A program made the translations under genes and the position numbers. Source: Climacium dendroides (lineage: Eukaryota > Streptophyta > Bryopsida > Hypnales > Climaciaceae). From it: a DNA stretch of 64,000 bases. The DNA lies in assembly GCA_950106755.1 (NCBI GenBank), contig OX467084.1, forward strand, positions 5,890,001 through 5,954,000. The letters are read 5' to 3'. A model generated the notes under the pieces. It ran no database searches. It was not told the DNA's origin and was given only the letters and a program-made list of their open reading frames with translations. Below, piece by piece: positions 37,959 through 50,424 of the stretch (position 1 is its first letter; every line of letters starts with the position of its first letter).

Positions 37959-39092
37959 GTAAGTCTTGTTGCTTCCTCATCCTGTAAGCTTACTTTGGCG
38001 GCGAGCTCTTGCAAGCGCTCTTGCTCTCTCGGGCGGATTCAAGAGTGAGTGTTGGAGCTTACTCTGCTTTGTGCTTTCGCTTATTCCTATTTCTAGCGCC
38101 TGCGTGTGCTACAGTGTCGTGTCTCACTATTTTATAGTATAAATCCTTGTTGCATTGCTGCTCTTCCCCTGTTGCCGGCATTCCGGGCCCTTGGATCTCT
38201 GTCATTTCCTTCGCCTCTGTGTTCGCTTGGTGTCCCTGGGGCGATTCATGGTGGTTTCTCCGAACGAAGGCACCTGAGATTGGCTGGCGTGTTCCCCCAT
38301 TTTGGATGTCTTGATGCGATTCGGGTTCATCATTCTTCCTATGGGAACTTCACCTCCCTGATTTATCGAGAGTGATTTGGGGTTGCCATTTCCGAGCCTT
38401 ACTGGTAGAGATCTACCCGGGCTCGACGATATTGTTCCTTGCGAAGGCCGTTTTGTGTTTGATTTTGAAGCTTGATCCAGGAGCACCGTGTTGCTGTGGG
38501 TTTTTCGTGGGATTCAGGCGATATTTTCGAGTTGCAGATGGATTTTCGAAGCTCATTTGAGAGATGGGAGTTGGGTGTGCTGTGATTACTCTTGCGGAAG
38601 CTAGATCTGTTCTGTATCGAAGTCTCATCTCGAATGAGATACAGAAAGGATTTCTGATCGCTCAAGTTTTTGAGAGGGGTCGCTGTAAATCGTCATGCTT
38701 CCTATGTACATTTCTCGTTCAGATCCACTTGTTGTTTTTAAACAAGATCGTGTTCTGATAGAGAATTCGACTAGTATGAGAACCGTGAAAATCTCTGTCG
38801 TGTTGTGGGTGTGGTTGTTTAGGGTTGTCACAATCTTCGCCCTATGGACATGATCGCTTTCCATCTTAGTTTAGAATTGTGGGCAGGTATGGTGGGCGTT
38901 CCCCATTCTGTTGCAGCAAGGGGCTGTGTTGGCTGGATTTATGCCGAAACCAGCTCGATCAGGATTGCTGGTTTCTTCACGGTGAAATGGATCTTTCAAT
39001 ATCAGATTGATCGTCTATGTTGATTGTCTATGTCGATCTGCTTTTGCCTCGGTAACATCGTACACTTCGACTTACTTGTGGCAGGATTCACG

Positions 39093-42000
39093 ATGGGATC
39101 TCCGAAGATCGCGAACTTCGACAATGGAAGGAGGCGTCGTGTAACTTGGTTGTTCGTTGTAGCCGGGCTTTGCTGCTTTTTCTACACTTTGGGTTCGTGG
39201 CAAAGCGGCGGTTCTCTCGTGGCGGTGGGCGGCAAGGCTGGAGAGCCCTGTGTGACTTCGGCACTTGATTTTGGGGCACATCACGGGTTATCAAGCACAA
39301 CTAACGATGGACTCAAAGTTGAGCAATTTCCTGCTTGCGACATGAAGTACAGCGAGTACACGCCCTGTGAAGACCCGAAGCGTGCGCTCACATTCCCCCG
39401 AGAGAAGTTGATCTACCGTGAGCGTCATTGTCCACCCAAGAGTGAGCTTCTGAAATGCTTGATTCCAGCCCCTCCAGGGTACAAGAATCCCTTCCGGTGG
39501 CCTCAGAGCCGCGACTATGCATGGTTCGCCAACACTCCTCACAAAGAGCTTACGGTGGAGAAGGCCATTCAGAAGTGGGTGCAGTTTCGTGGTGAAAAGC
39601 TCTACTTCCCTGGCGGAGGAACGTTCTCTGCGGGGGGCGCGGACAAGTACATTTCGGACATTGCTGCTCTCATTCCCTTGGATGATGGATCCATTCGCAC
39701 AGCCATTGATACTGGCTGCGGGGTAAGTACTTCGTCTGCTTCTAGCATTACTGCTCTTTCGAACTCTCTCGCTTGCTGCATCTGAAGAGCCCATAGTTTG
39801 TCGGGAACCTCAAGCAAATCCGTTTTCTCATTCACTCTCTGCAACAGGTGGCCAGTTGGGGAGCGTATTTGCTGAAGAAGAACATCCTGGCCATGTCGTT
39901 CGCACCACGAGATAATCACATCTCTCAAGTCCAATTTGCTCTAGAAAGAGGAGTACCTGCCATTCTTGGAATCATGGCCACGATTCGGATGCCCTACCCG
40001 GCGCGGTCATTCGACATGGCACATTGCTCTCGCTGCCTTATTCCTTGGGGCAAAGGGGGTAAGCAGCAGCGACACCCACTGACTGTAGAATGTATGTAGA
40101 TTTAAGTTTGTAATATTTGCACTCATGTACTCCTAGATTTGATACAAATGTATCCACGAAGACGCGTCCGCAGTGGGGTGCCCCTGTACGGTTTACAGGA
40201 GGTTTGATTGCTACATTCTTACCCTAGATTTTATTTTCAGACTTATTTCCTGTGCCATGTTCCGGGACATTCAGAAGTGTGTTCGTGTTCCTTCACAGAG
40301 CTCTTGTATGATAACATTGTTGACGTTAGGCTGCCCTGCTTGTGTCCTTAGATCAAGTGTTTGCTTCCCAAGATTCGAAGTATGCTAGTTTGTGTTCTAT
40401 TCTATTAAGCATCCGTGGGCGAAACTCTTTTTACTTTCAGTATTTCAATATCAATACTTGGTAGACTTGCGCTTTTCTCATGGAATAGCTAACTGGTATG
40501 ATGTTGTCAACTGTTTCGTCCGCCTTCTAAAGTATCGTGCTATGACGCCTCTCTGAAAGTGATGGGGTATGTGTGCAGATAACATGTACCTAATTGAGGT
40601 GGACCGTGTTCTGAGACCTGGTGGTTATTGGATTCTGTCCGGTCCTCCCATTAACTGGAAAAAATACTACAAGGGTTGGGAGCGGACCCAGGAGGATTTG
40701 GAGGCGGAGCAGGACGAAATTGAGGACGCTGCTCATCGTCTGTGCTGGAAGAAGCTGGTGGAGAAAGATAATCTGGCCATCTGGCAGAAGCCTCTGAATC
40801 ATTTGGAGTGCATAGCTTTTCATAAGAAGAATACCGAACTCCTTCCTCGCATCTGCAGCAGTTTGGAGCACCCTGATCATGCGTGGTGAGTTGAATTCTC
40901 GTTCCTCCGTCATGTTGGTAGAGTAGTAGGACTAATCTATTTTTCGTGGCTTAAAGAGAATGGATTCATAAAGCTTGAACGGAATGAAATCATCATAACT
41001 TGACGAATGTTGGCGTTCCGACCTTGCATGAGAGCACAGGAAGATAACAATTCTCATTGTAGAATCTCTGAGATGGATGTGGCTAGTGATTCTTATACCT
41101 CTACATTTGTGCAGGTATCGCAAGTTGGAGGCTTGCATCACTCCTCTTCCTGAAGTTAAGAGCAAAAATGAGGTCGCTGGCGGTGAATTGGCGAAGTTCC
41201 CTGCCCGTGCGAATGCCATTCCCCCCAGGATCGCTAGTGGGAGTGTTCCGCTTATGACGGCTGAGAAGTTCAAAGAGGACTCCAAGCTGTGGGAGAAGCG
41301 GGTCACATACTACAAAGCTCATCTGATTCCTCCACTTACTAATGGTCGGTTCAGGAATATTATGGATATGAATGCAGGTCTCGGAGGCTTTGCTGCTGCT
41401 CTTGTCAACGAACCTGTGTGGGTGATGAACGTAATGCCCGCTGAAGCTAAGGTCGACACATTGGGTGTCATATATGAGCGTGGTTTTATTGGAACCTATC
41501 AAAACTGGTACGCTTCCTTTCTCTTTTGATGCAAAGCTTCTTGCACTGTTCACTGTCTTCTCCTGGAGGGCTTTGCAGTCATTGAGTTGCTCGGAGTTGT
41601 GATTGCTGTGAAGGTAATTACGCATTTACTGTGATCTAGTTTAGCTTTCTACTAAGAAAGAGGCCAAGCCTTGTTTTGGTAGACCTGAGTGTATGATATT
41701 CCCTTCTCATTCGACTACTATTCGCTGAGTACTGTACGCTTATGGTGTTATTTCACAATTGACCCTGGAGTCCTCCTTTTAGAAGCGTCGTCTCACCTCT
41801 ATGCGAGTCGAGGTTATGCAAGTTCTGCTGGTGATGGACTGACAAACTGAGTGGAATTGGCTTCAGGTGCGAGGCATTCTCTACGTACCCACGAACCTAC
41901 GACCTCATTCATGCCGACAGCGTGTTCAGCATGTACCAGGACAGGTATGCTTCACATTTGTCAGTTCTCTCTTGTGCTTGGCATCGTGAACAATGTTGAT

Positions 42001-42389
42001 GACGTCGTCGTTCATTGTCCCTGGCACTCTCAGGATCATCCGCCCTTGTGGTATTTATGCGTGAAGATGGATTCTAGTATCATAGGTATATTCTAAAAGT
42101 GGTTGTCCTGAAATTGGATGTAAATTGTTGAACATGGGATTCTTGCAGGTGTGATATCACCTACGTGCTTCTGGAGATGGACCGGATTCTGCGTCCCGAG
42201 GGTGCAGTGTTGATCCGCGATGAAGTTGATGTTTTGACGAAGGTGATGGCCATCACTCAAGGAATGCGTTGGGAATGCCGATTAGCAGACCACGAGGATG
42301 GCCCATATGTCAAGGAGAAGGTGATGGTCTGTGTCAAGACTTACTGGGTTGGGGAGATCAATGCTGTCAACTCAACATCATCAGATTAA
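39093..42389 (+). CDS. Golgi pectin-type methyltransferase (PMT, DUF248 family), 7 coding exons
   Basis: Coding exons 39093-39722, 39848-40058, 40579-40885, 41115-41507, 41867-41944, 42149-42389 form six joined segments after a separate leader exon, giving 619 residues with all junctions GT-AG and in phase. It belongs to the plant Methyltransf_29 (DUF248) family, SAM-dependent type II Golgi proteins that include QUA2/TSD2, implicated in homogalacturonan methylesterification. Residues 1-16 are basic and cytosolic, 17-36 form the membrane anchor, and the lumenal part follows. Seen motifs: [12 protein letters not shown] (SAM-binding, across exon 1/2), [34 protein letters not shown], then in the second half [30 protein letters not shown] and [12 protein letters not shown]. 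Length is usual for the family. The ATG at 39,093 is preferred over one 69 bp upstream because a splice acceptor lies between them. It resembles the PMT2/PMT14 branch, by recall. A truncated duplicate lies at 14.5-15.9 kb. The substrate is not shown by sequence. Confidence 0.93.
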
Positions 42390-42790
42390 GCGAATTGGTT
42401 GTATCATGTGCAATGAATTTAAGTACACAGTGTCTGCCTCTGATTTGTGAGGCTAGAATAGCATTCAATTTGAGTTATTCTGTCAATCATAGAGCATGTA
42501 ACAGGTCACCGAGCCAATTTATCCCCTTCAGCAGATCAATTTAGAAAGTGCCTGGCAACTCTCGAATTGAAGTGTCCGGCGGATGCTTCTATTCCATTTT
42601 TTCAAATTGCTGGTAAGCTGTGTTCGTGTCCTCAGTGTCCGCGAGGTTGACAACTTGACGTTGTCTGTTGTTTGCCGTTGGAAACTGATGATACGATTTA
42701 TACGGCCACATTGAGGTCGGAGTGGAAGTTTAGAATCCGTAGAACTCTAGAGTCGCTGCGTTGCTCTTGAAATCAGAAGCATGTATGTCA
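42390..42790 (+). other. 3' UTR of the methyltransferase gene
   Basis: Directly after the TAA stop, about 400 bp are conserved in the relic at 15,455-15,870, much better than the following sequence. This marks the likely transcribed 3' region. No single poly(A) signal stands out. Confidence 0.5.
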
Positions 42791-44600
42791 CTAAATTATT
42801 TATTGCCTATCGTGGAATCCCTTTTCCTTGACACAGCATATTGTGGTGCAGTCGCTTGTTTGTTCCTTACTGTGGGATTGGCAATCTAAAACAAAAACTG
42901 ATCAATTTCCCGTATGGTCCCGACTTTTTTAATGTCTTATGGCAAATCTCAAAGCTGCTTTGAAACTCATTATCTTGGGTTCATGTCTGTCGTCGGCATC
43001 TCCTTCGATGTTTTTTGATGGAATCAGGAATACTGTGGTTTGCCTCTAGGTTTGGATGATCTGCCTTTAACTTCTTGTGAATAGTATAGGTGAAGCCTTT
43101 TGTTATGACAACTACATTTGCACTTGCTCAGACTTTTCCAGTGAGACTACAGATGTTTCTGAATGCAAAGCCTTCTCTCCTAATAAGTTGTAACAATAGT
43201 GATTGCATTAATAGTGGTATAAGGTCCGTAATGCACCCATTTAAAAGCTGAAACTGAATTTGGGGAGGTGAAACTTCTTGAAATATTTTTGAGTAAATTT
43301 TTCTTAGAAGACAAATGAAATTGGAATCTAAGTAAGTTCATATGTTTTGGAGCTTTGTGGAATTAGTTATGAATTTTTGAAGTTGAGTGGCATAGGGCTC
43401 TACAATTTCATCACAATGTTTGTGGGTCCTTATGTTGTAAAGCCTAAACCGTGGATAGCTCTTGTCTAGAAGTTTAAATACTTACATTACCAAAACTTCA
43501 TCATCAACTCTCAAGTAATAAATGTGTTTTAAAAAAATGAATGTATGTAAATTTCAAGTAATCTTAATCCAAAACCTACTTTGTGAACTTGATGGCATTT
43601 TTAGTGTTCATTCAATTCTCCATATTTTTCAATACAATTTTCTATGCATATATTGATGTTTTTTAGACCCTCAGAATAAATAAAAATTTGGTGAAATTTG
43701 GGCGTGGATTTCGATTGCACTTGGTTCCTATGAAGAATTCAGCTGTATTAGGACGGAAATTACACCCGAATCCCGACTAGCGATTTTCTTGATCGGAACA
43801 TAATTGCACTTTGCACGAATACTGTACACAAACTTGATGCAGGAGCAGTCCAGAATTCGGCCTGTTACCGGATATGGCCAGCGACAGACCGTTGAGGCAT
43901 GCAAGACCTCGGATCCTTTGTTGTTGTCTTCCCTCTTGGGGTCTTCCACAACGCGCACTCACTACCACCGTCCTGTAGTAGTTCGTTTGTCCTGAACCCT
44001 AAACAGAGGTGGATGCAAATAGCAACAATTTGTTAGTGGAAGGCAGTAGCAAATGATGTTAGGGATAATTTTGGCTGCTTTGCATTAGGGTTTAGGCTTC
44101 CCACTTGCACCCCACTTTTTGTAGTGAATGAACTCTAGAATCAAGGACACCGTGCGAGCTACGGGTGCAATGGCATTGAGGGGTGAGGCTGCTGCAAGGA
44201 CGTCTCCTGACTAAGTCACTCAAATGACGGAGCGATTATTTAGCTCGGTATACCACGAGAGGGAAACAAGGATCCAAGTTGTGAGGACTATTAGCAAATT
44301 TGTGTTTGAATGAAGAATTCCTCCTTAGTCTTCCAATGCCTTGGGTGAATCATTGGTGGCCAATAGGGGTGCCTCAACCTAAGATTTGGAGGTATTTGTT
44401 TTGAAGACAAGTTGGTAGGCTCCTACGATGGCAAGAGAGATTTGAGAAGGGTGATCCACAAAGAGTCCCCTTCGACATTGACAACTTTTTGTTTGAGTGG
44501 TGGTGGCCAGAAGCTCCTCAAGATGAAGAACGAGGCACATAAGAAGGCCCAATAATGATTGAAGGCATAGCCACCCTTAGAGAGGGCCGAATTGGCCATG
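42791..44600. other. Intergenic DNA
   Basis: No gene supported. A GC-richer patch at 43,690-44,000 has short frames on both strands without recognisable domains. Confidence 0.4.
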
Positions 44601-44668
44601 CGTTCTTTAGTGCATAAGGAGGAGCACCGCTACTATTCCCACCTCTTAGCATCTCTAAGCTACTCCAA

Positions 44669-46195
44669 TTGGGGGAATCTGCACAGGGAGAAAGAAGCGA
44701 TGCATTCCAGAGGGTAGCAACACTAGGAGCGATTCAGAGTCTAGGGCGCGGTCCAACCCTAATTCCTGAAAATTTTAGCAAGGGGGGACTCCAAGAAGGA
44801 AGGAGAGGTGGACGTCAGGGAGGGAGGCGTGGAGGGCACAATGCACATACAATAGTGGCAACCATGGGAGGTGATGAATTGGAGCCCATTCTTTGGCAAA
44901 ACGTGGGGCAACGAGGATGCCCGCATGACAAATGTCATGGAATAGGGCGAGGTGAACTAAGGGGTAGCAACACTCCTTCGAGATGGTCGATGCCATCTAT
45001 TTCAATGAATCACCATACACTTTCAATTCTGAAAAAGCGGCCAACAACATATTTGTCACAACTTGGTAGTCCAAGTATGGGACTTGCATTCCACAATGAG
45101 TCCTAATGTGGGTGTCATGGAGCTGGTTTGTCATCGGGGGCCGTCGGGATGCAATACGCAATCTTGAATTTGGACATGATGGAAGCAACCTTGACTTCAC
45201 CACCTCACGAACACATCAATCAAACAATTTGGGAGGCAAATTGGCAATAAATTTGGTCGATCAATTTGAAAATGTAGCCTTTGTCTATGATTGGCTCCAT
45301 AGTGTGACGAATATAGGGTCACCTGAGGTACAACCATTGGAACTTGTAGGCCATGTCGGGGACAAATTGCGTCATCAAGAAGTGGAAGTGTAGGGCATGT
45401 TGGCACATCATTTATGGCTCCTAGATTCATGGAAGGAAGCACCAAGACTGGACAACATCCACCCACTACAGTGCCGTGTATACTAGGATAAATCTACGGG
45501 TAGTTTGAGACTCAACTTTCCCAAAATGTGTGGGTTGATTTAGAAATCCTTGGCTATGACACTGGACAATGGGACCATATAAAAACCTTGTCAATGTGGA
45601 GCAAGTGTGGTAGGAGGAGGATGTGTAATGGTTTGGTGTGGACTTCCAACCTCCAATTGGTTGGTGTAAAGTAGTTGTAAGTGACTGCCACTCTTTAGAT
45701 TGCATGGTGTCATTAGTGGAAGGATACATTTGGCACGAATGTTGTACACCACCACAATATCCAATGTACGACGATAGCATTGGAGGTTGGAAGGAGCAAT
45801 TGAAGACTGCACCAACACCAATGGTGTTGGAGGAAGTTTCTATGCTATGACAAACCTAGCCATGGGTAGATGATCACAAAGCTCATATGGTGGTTGGACA
45901 TGCATCGCAAATTCACATCCCCTTCACGCATTGGGATGGCTTCACGAATGACTCCATTGATTTTAGTTGGATGGTAGAATTCCAGGATTTCACAAGTAAC
46001 AATTTGGACGATTGCAACCTTGATTTTGAATTCGATGATGAGGGTGATGTACACTTATCAGCACATGAGACCCTAGACCTGAATTTTTATTGCCATTTCT
46101 ATATGGTTGATGCTAGTGTATCGATTGATTACATTCAAGCCAAGTATGATAACGACGACTGGGGTTGCAGTAGTCGCACCTTAGCTGGTGATTGC
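44669..46195 (+). other. Broken open frames upstream of the piggyBac relic
   Basis: Plus-strand frames at 44,669-45,106 (145 codons, with a Gly/Arg-rich run GRRGGRQGGRRGG), 45,106-45,393, 45,638-45,850 and 45,887-46,195 have coding-like composition and lie in the same direction as the transposase relic that follows. The last is acidic (DDCNLDFEFDDEGD) and reads directly into the piggyBac N-terminal motif, so at least that part belongs to it. The earlier frames may be a further 5' part or another decayed gene; no domain is recognised. Confidence 0.35.
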
Positions 46196-48965
46196 AGTAG
46201 TTTTACAGATCCTAAGCCTGGTACAAAAGAGAGATTCACACGAGCAACCCAACCTTGCTTCATTTATTTGACCTTTTTTATGATAGGGATATCATCTAGG
46301 CTACTTAGTAGTTGAAACTAATAGATATGTTGTGTAACCTTCTTTCAAATACCTTCACAAGACAAGACAAATGGCAAATACCTTCACAAGACAAATGGCC
46401 GCGACGGCTGGTTTGATACTTATTCTACTGAGATGTAAGCCTGGTTGGATGTGTCATCCTCATAGCTATCAAATAGCTATCCATTAGGGATTATTGGATC
46501 AAGGATCCATTTTAGAGGTGTCCTATCATCCCAAAGGTAATGAAATATGTGCGCCAAGTATTGTTGAGGTGCCTTCATGTGGTAGATAACAACTCTTTAC
46601 AGAATGATAGGTCGCAGACATTGGTCAGAGTGAGTATGTCGTGTTGGACCTCATTAACGGCCTTGAGTACTGAAAACATGTCATTGTGGTTAACTACTTT
46701 TTTACATTACCATCATTGTTTGAGAAACTCTTGGATTTAGGTACGTATGCCATAGGAACATTGAAAAGACCTTGAGTTGGGGTACCTTTTTTATTGTGTG
46801 GGTTGAAACAGAGTTGTTTTCTTAAACACATTTTCGGATTTTGGTGTCAAGTTGTCTGTCTAACGTCGCATGTCATATATGACAAGTGTCGGTTATATAC
46901 AATGGACCTGTAGTCATCCTATTCAAGGTCACCTAAATTTTCAAAATTTTCTGCCTAAACCTACGTGCAATCCTACGTGGGTGACTACGGTGTCGAGTAG
47001 AGAGGCCTTGCCTTGGGAAAACACGGGGAATCTAGTTGCAACTAGATTTGGCCTAGAAAATGAAGGACCTCAAGTTTAAGTTTCTTTGTACATATAAATG
47101 CTCATAAAACTCCCATATAATAGCATATAGGCTATGTAAAGTACAACATGCTCACATAAACCACATAAATTTTCTTTGAAGAAGTACCCAACATTAATAA
47201 GAGTGTTACAGCCGCTTCAAAGCTCCAAATTAAGAGTATAATATTTTTTTTAAAAGATAACACAATTATCTACAAACCCTATAAATTTCAACTCAAATTA
47301 AGATATTGTCCGACTTTTATAGTTGTTCAAAGTTGACTTTTTTCAACTTAAAGGCAACTCATCATTATTCTACTTTTAAATCCATAACTTTTTAACCCTA
47401 ACTCCAAATTAAATGAGTAATAGCATTTCGGAATCACAAAAACAAGATAAACAACTTCACAAAATTTCATCACAAAATTCTCCATATATAACGTGCAATC
47501 CCCTCTCAAGTCTCAATTCTCCCAAAACTAACCATGAGGAAAGAAATCCCTAGACCCTCTACCTTAACTGCCCTTTATCTTTCATACCATCCTCTTAAAC
47601 AAGTGAAGTTTTTGCTTCTAAAGTATTACATGGACTTAAGTTCAACTATTGGCTTTTTCCCTTTTTCCATAATTCTATCCTTATTTCTTATATGGACTTT
47701 AAAAAAAAATCAAAAGAAAAGTAAAATAAACTTCAACTTTCTTTTAGGCAACTTCAAACACAAACTAAAGTCTCAAAATGTCTTTAAGTATAGAAATAAG
47801 CAAACTAATGCTACATAGTTATCTAATAGAGGTAAAAAAAAGTAGAGTCCATCCATATGGATTAGGCTCCCAAAAAATCCCCTCTATTTTAACAACAAAT
47901 ATAAATTTATACATAGTGTACACATATACAATGCGACAATTGGTGGCATAACCATGTGTGAGGGTGGGGCGACCGTAGATCCAAAGCATTGGACGTCTGT
48001 AGGTCCAAAACATTGGACAACTGCAAATTTAGGGATGACCACAGGTGCTTGTATAGGGCAACTATAAGTTTAGGACAACTTCAAGTGCTTGTATAGGACA
48101 ATTGCAAGTATGGGTTCTTGTGCACCATGCCACCCGCACTTGCCTTCTAAATGCACCTAAGGTCGCCCACACTCATCCTATACTCAAAGTCGCCCAGACC
48201 TATATGAATTCTCGAGCCACATGGAAGCCATGTGGTTAACAAAGAAGCCAAAATTTTCGTTAAAAAGTCAAAAGGAAGTTTGACCTTATTAGGTGGACGA
48301 GGGATAAAATTCATGTCGTGTTTGTCGTGTTTTTGATTTGTTGGGGCAAACATCCATGGGTTGAAAAAGGGTGAACATCCTTGTTCAACTCTTTTCTGGC
48401 TCATTCATCAGGATCAGTAGATGGCAACAACCGCGTAGTTTGACTTGAAATTAGTTATGTTTTTGAGCACTAGTGCAGACCCTATGGCACTCGAACCAAT
48501 CACTTACAAGCAATGGATCATGTGAACGTGGAAACTACCCCACAACAGCTTGAGTATTCAAAGAATATGTGGGGAGTTGACTTGGTAGATTAGATGCATA
48601 GAGACTACACTTGTCAATTTCATGGTCACAAATGGTGGCATAAAGGGTTTTTTTTTGTGTTAGGCTCTAGTCTTCAGAATATGTGGGTATTGTACAGGGA
48701 GCACATGTTGGAGAGCCTAGAGAGATTGTGTCGTGGGAAACAATTCTACTATACGGTCGCCCAAGCCTTGATAGAGCCACAGTGTCTTCTTCCAAGAACT
48801 GTTCATGTTGATGGTCAAAACCCAAACATTGTGCACCTCCCCAAATCTCACCAAACACTAGCTATGCAATGCGTACAATGTGGGCAGAAGCAACGAAGTT
48901 ACTGTCAAGCTTTGTGAGCTTATTTTTATGTGCCACAAGTCGTACTATGTGACCATTCACAGCAG
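46196..48965 (+). pseudogene. piggyBac-type transposase relic
   Basis: Fragments in family order, in changing frames: FTDPKPGTK (46,202) and FDLFYDRDII (46,264), the N-terminal FT.P.PG and yFdLFfd motifs; GWFDTYSTEM (46,400) with IRDYWIKDPF and VLLRCLHVVDN (46,480-46,600); SEYVVLDLINGLEY then VIVVNYFFTLPSLFEKLLDLGTYAIGTL (46,626-46,765); and after a gap YSKNMWGVDLVD, HKWWHKGFFFV and NMWVLYREHM (48,560-48,705) plus a CxxC zinc-finger-like tail CVQCGQKQRSYC (48,875-48,910). The family acts by cut-and-paste at TTAA using three Asp. Here the first Asp region is deleted between NDRSQ and SEYVV, the second (vDNFFTS) reads NYFFT, and the third (GVDlvD) is kept but followed by a stop. About 1.2 kb of unrelated AT-rich DNA (47,090-48,290 or so) interrupts it. 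It is clearly inactive. Confidence 0.82.
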
Positions 48966-48989
48966 TCGGAAGTGGGCCATGAGAATAGC

Positions 48990-49600
48990 CTCAATGTAAC
49001 TAATTGTAGTTTCTTCTTATTCTCCATATTGGTTGATGAGAATTTATTACTTGCGGTCACCTGGTCACCTGGCGCCCAGAGTAGCTGCCCTATACAGTGC
49101 CTACCTGGCGCTATTCGAGTAGCACGGAGCTTGGCAGAGCGGTGTAGCTTCAAAGTTAGCAGCCTCCAAATGTCATTGGACAGCGACCCCACTACAACTG
49201 AAAGTGACTACAGCATCCTCCTCGATGATGGCTTACCGTGAAGACTGCCGCTAGAGCTTTTCACGATGTGTTGGTTTGCGAATGTGGCTATACAAGAAGT
49301 CTTTTGCCTTAGTCAGTGTAGAGTTTTAGTTCGTTTTTTGGAGAAGCAGGTGTAGCGTCTTAGTTTAGGTATTGCTTGACAAACTACAGGGAGAAGAGAT
49401 CCAGTGAGGTTGGAACATGACTTCGTGAATGGGATTGTCCATTTTGTTTTCAAACTTGTAGGTCTTCGTAGTCTCTTGTAGGAGTGTTATTGCTATGGAC
49501 TTTGCTGTTGGAGTCCGTTTCAGGCACGCTGAACTTGTTTCGAATGTTTGGACTGATTCTCCGATATATATATTCCAGTGATAGATTTTTGAATTTGTCT
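48990..49600 (+). other. Exon-like 3' end of an unidentified gene
   Basis: A GC-richer stretch has a frame ending at 49,241 with the acidic tail SDPTTTESDYSILLDDGLP, followed by 350 bp of T-rich sequence resembling a plant 3' UTR. A possible acceptor (ggcgcccag, ending near 49,079) precedes it. No family is recognised and no upstream exons were found, so this may be the stranded end of a gene broken by the transposon insertion, or chance. Confidence 0.25.
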
Positions 49601-49724
49601 GTTTGCATCATTGTTATGACGGAGCATTCATTTGTGTATGCATTGCATATACCCTAGTAATTTGACACATTGTGGGAGGTTTACTAAAATAAATCGTGCA
49701 ACGTCATAGCTCAGCCAAGCACTG

Positions 49725-49741
49725 CCCCCCCCCCCCCCCCC
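49725..49741. repeat. Poly-C tract (17 C)
   Basis: An uninterrupted run of 17 C. It is isolated in otherwise mixed sequence; length may be unstable or an assembly estimate. Confidence 0.9.
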
Positions 49742-50424
49742 GACGGTTATAGTTGTCCATGTCCGAAGCACAAGATTGATTTTTGAAGACCGGCACTAGG
49801 ATGACCCTCTGACGACTGTATGTGGCTTCCAGACAAGCCCCTCCTTGAATCTTGCAAGTTCGAGGCATCACAAACCTCTCAATTTTGGGACTTTTGCCAA
49901 AATAATTGTTTTCTGTGATTCTCCTTGGCAAGTAGAACATCATACTCGAAGCGCATTTGTATCTGATTCACACTTCGGCTTGTAGAAGGCCTCGAAGAGT
50001 GAACATGCTTCAACGGATGCCAAGGAATCGAGTTGCTTCAACGGATGCCAGGTTGATCAATCTTTCTAATCTATAAATCTACACAATGGATTGCCTTACA
50101 AATTGGAAATTTTGACTCGTGAGGAAGTCCCCATCGAACTTTAACGGTGAAATTTGTAGCAAGCGATCACACTTCCCATTATTTCGTTTCTGAAAGATGC
50201 CTGAAAGCTGCTCGAAACCAGTGTTTCAGTTCGTGATGCACAGGGGTTAAAAACAATCAGATGCATCTATCCAAACAAGACTGATATTTTTCCAGAAGTA
50301 TGGGAAATAATTAAATGATCTTGTTGCTACATGTCCACATGGATTTACTTTAGGGGTGATCCATGAACCACCACTGCTACCACGGCAATTTCATTGTTGC
50401 CGATAGTATTTGAAAATATTAAGC
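49742..50424. other. Intergenic DNA with paralogous block
   Basis: Bases 50,260-50,415 are the partner of 16,390-16,545. The phrase 'gcttcaacggatgcca' occurs twice 25 bp apart near 50,010 and 50,035. No gene recognised. Confidence 0.5.

Noticed and set aside
39024..39092. Upstream ATG at 39,024 as the methyltransferase start
   Set aside because: A consensus acceptor (cttgtggcag) lies between it and the ATG at 39,093, so the upstream ATG falls in the leader intron. The family N terminus also begins at the later ATG.
39291..39794. Minus-strand 167-codon frame over the methyltransferase exon
   Set aside because: It is the antisense shadow of a well supported exon.
44669..45106. 145-codon Gly/Arg-rich frame as an intact RNA-binding gene
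   Set aside because: It has no RRM or other domain and is followed by broken frames on the same strand leading into a transposase relic.
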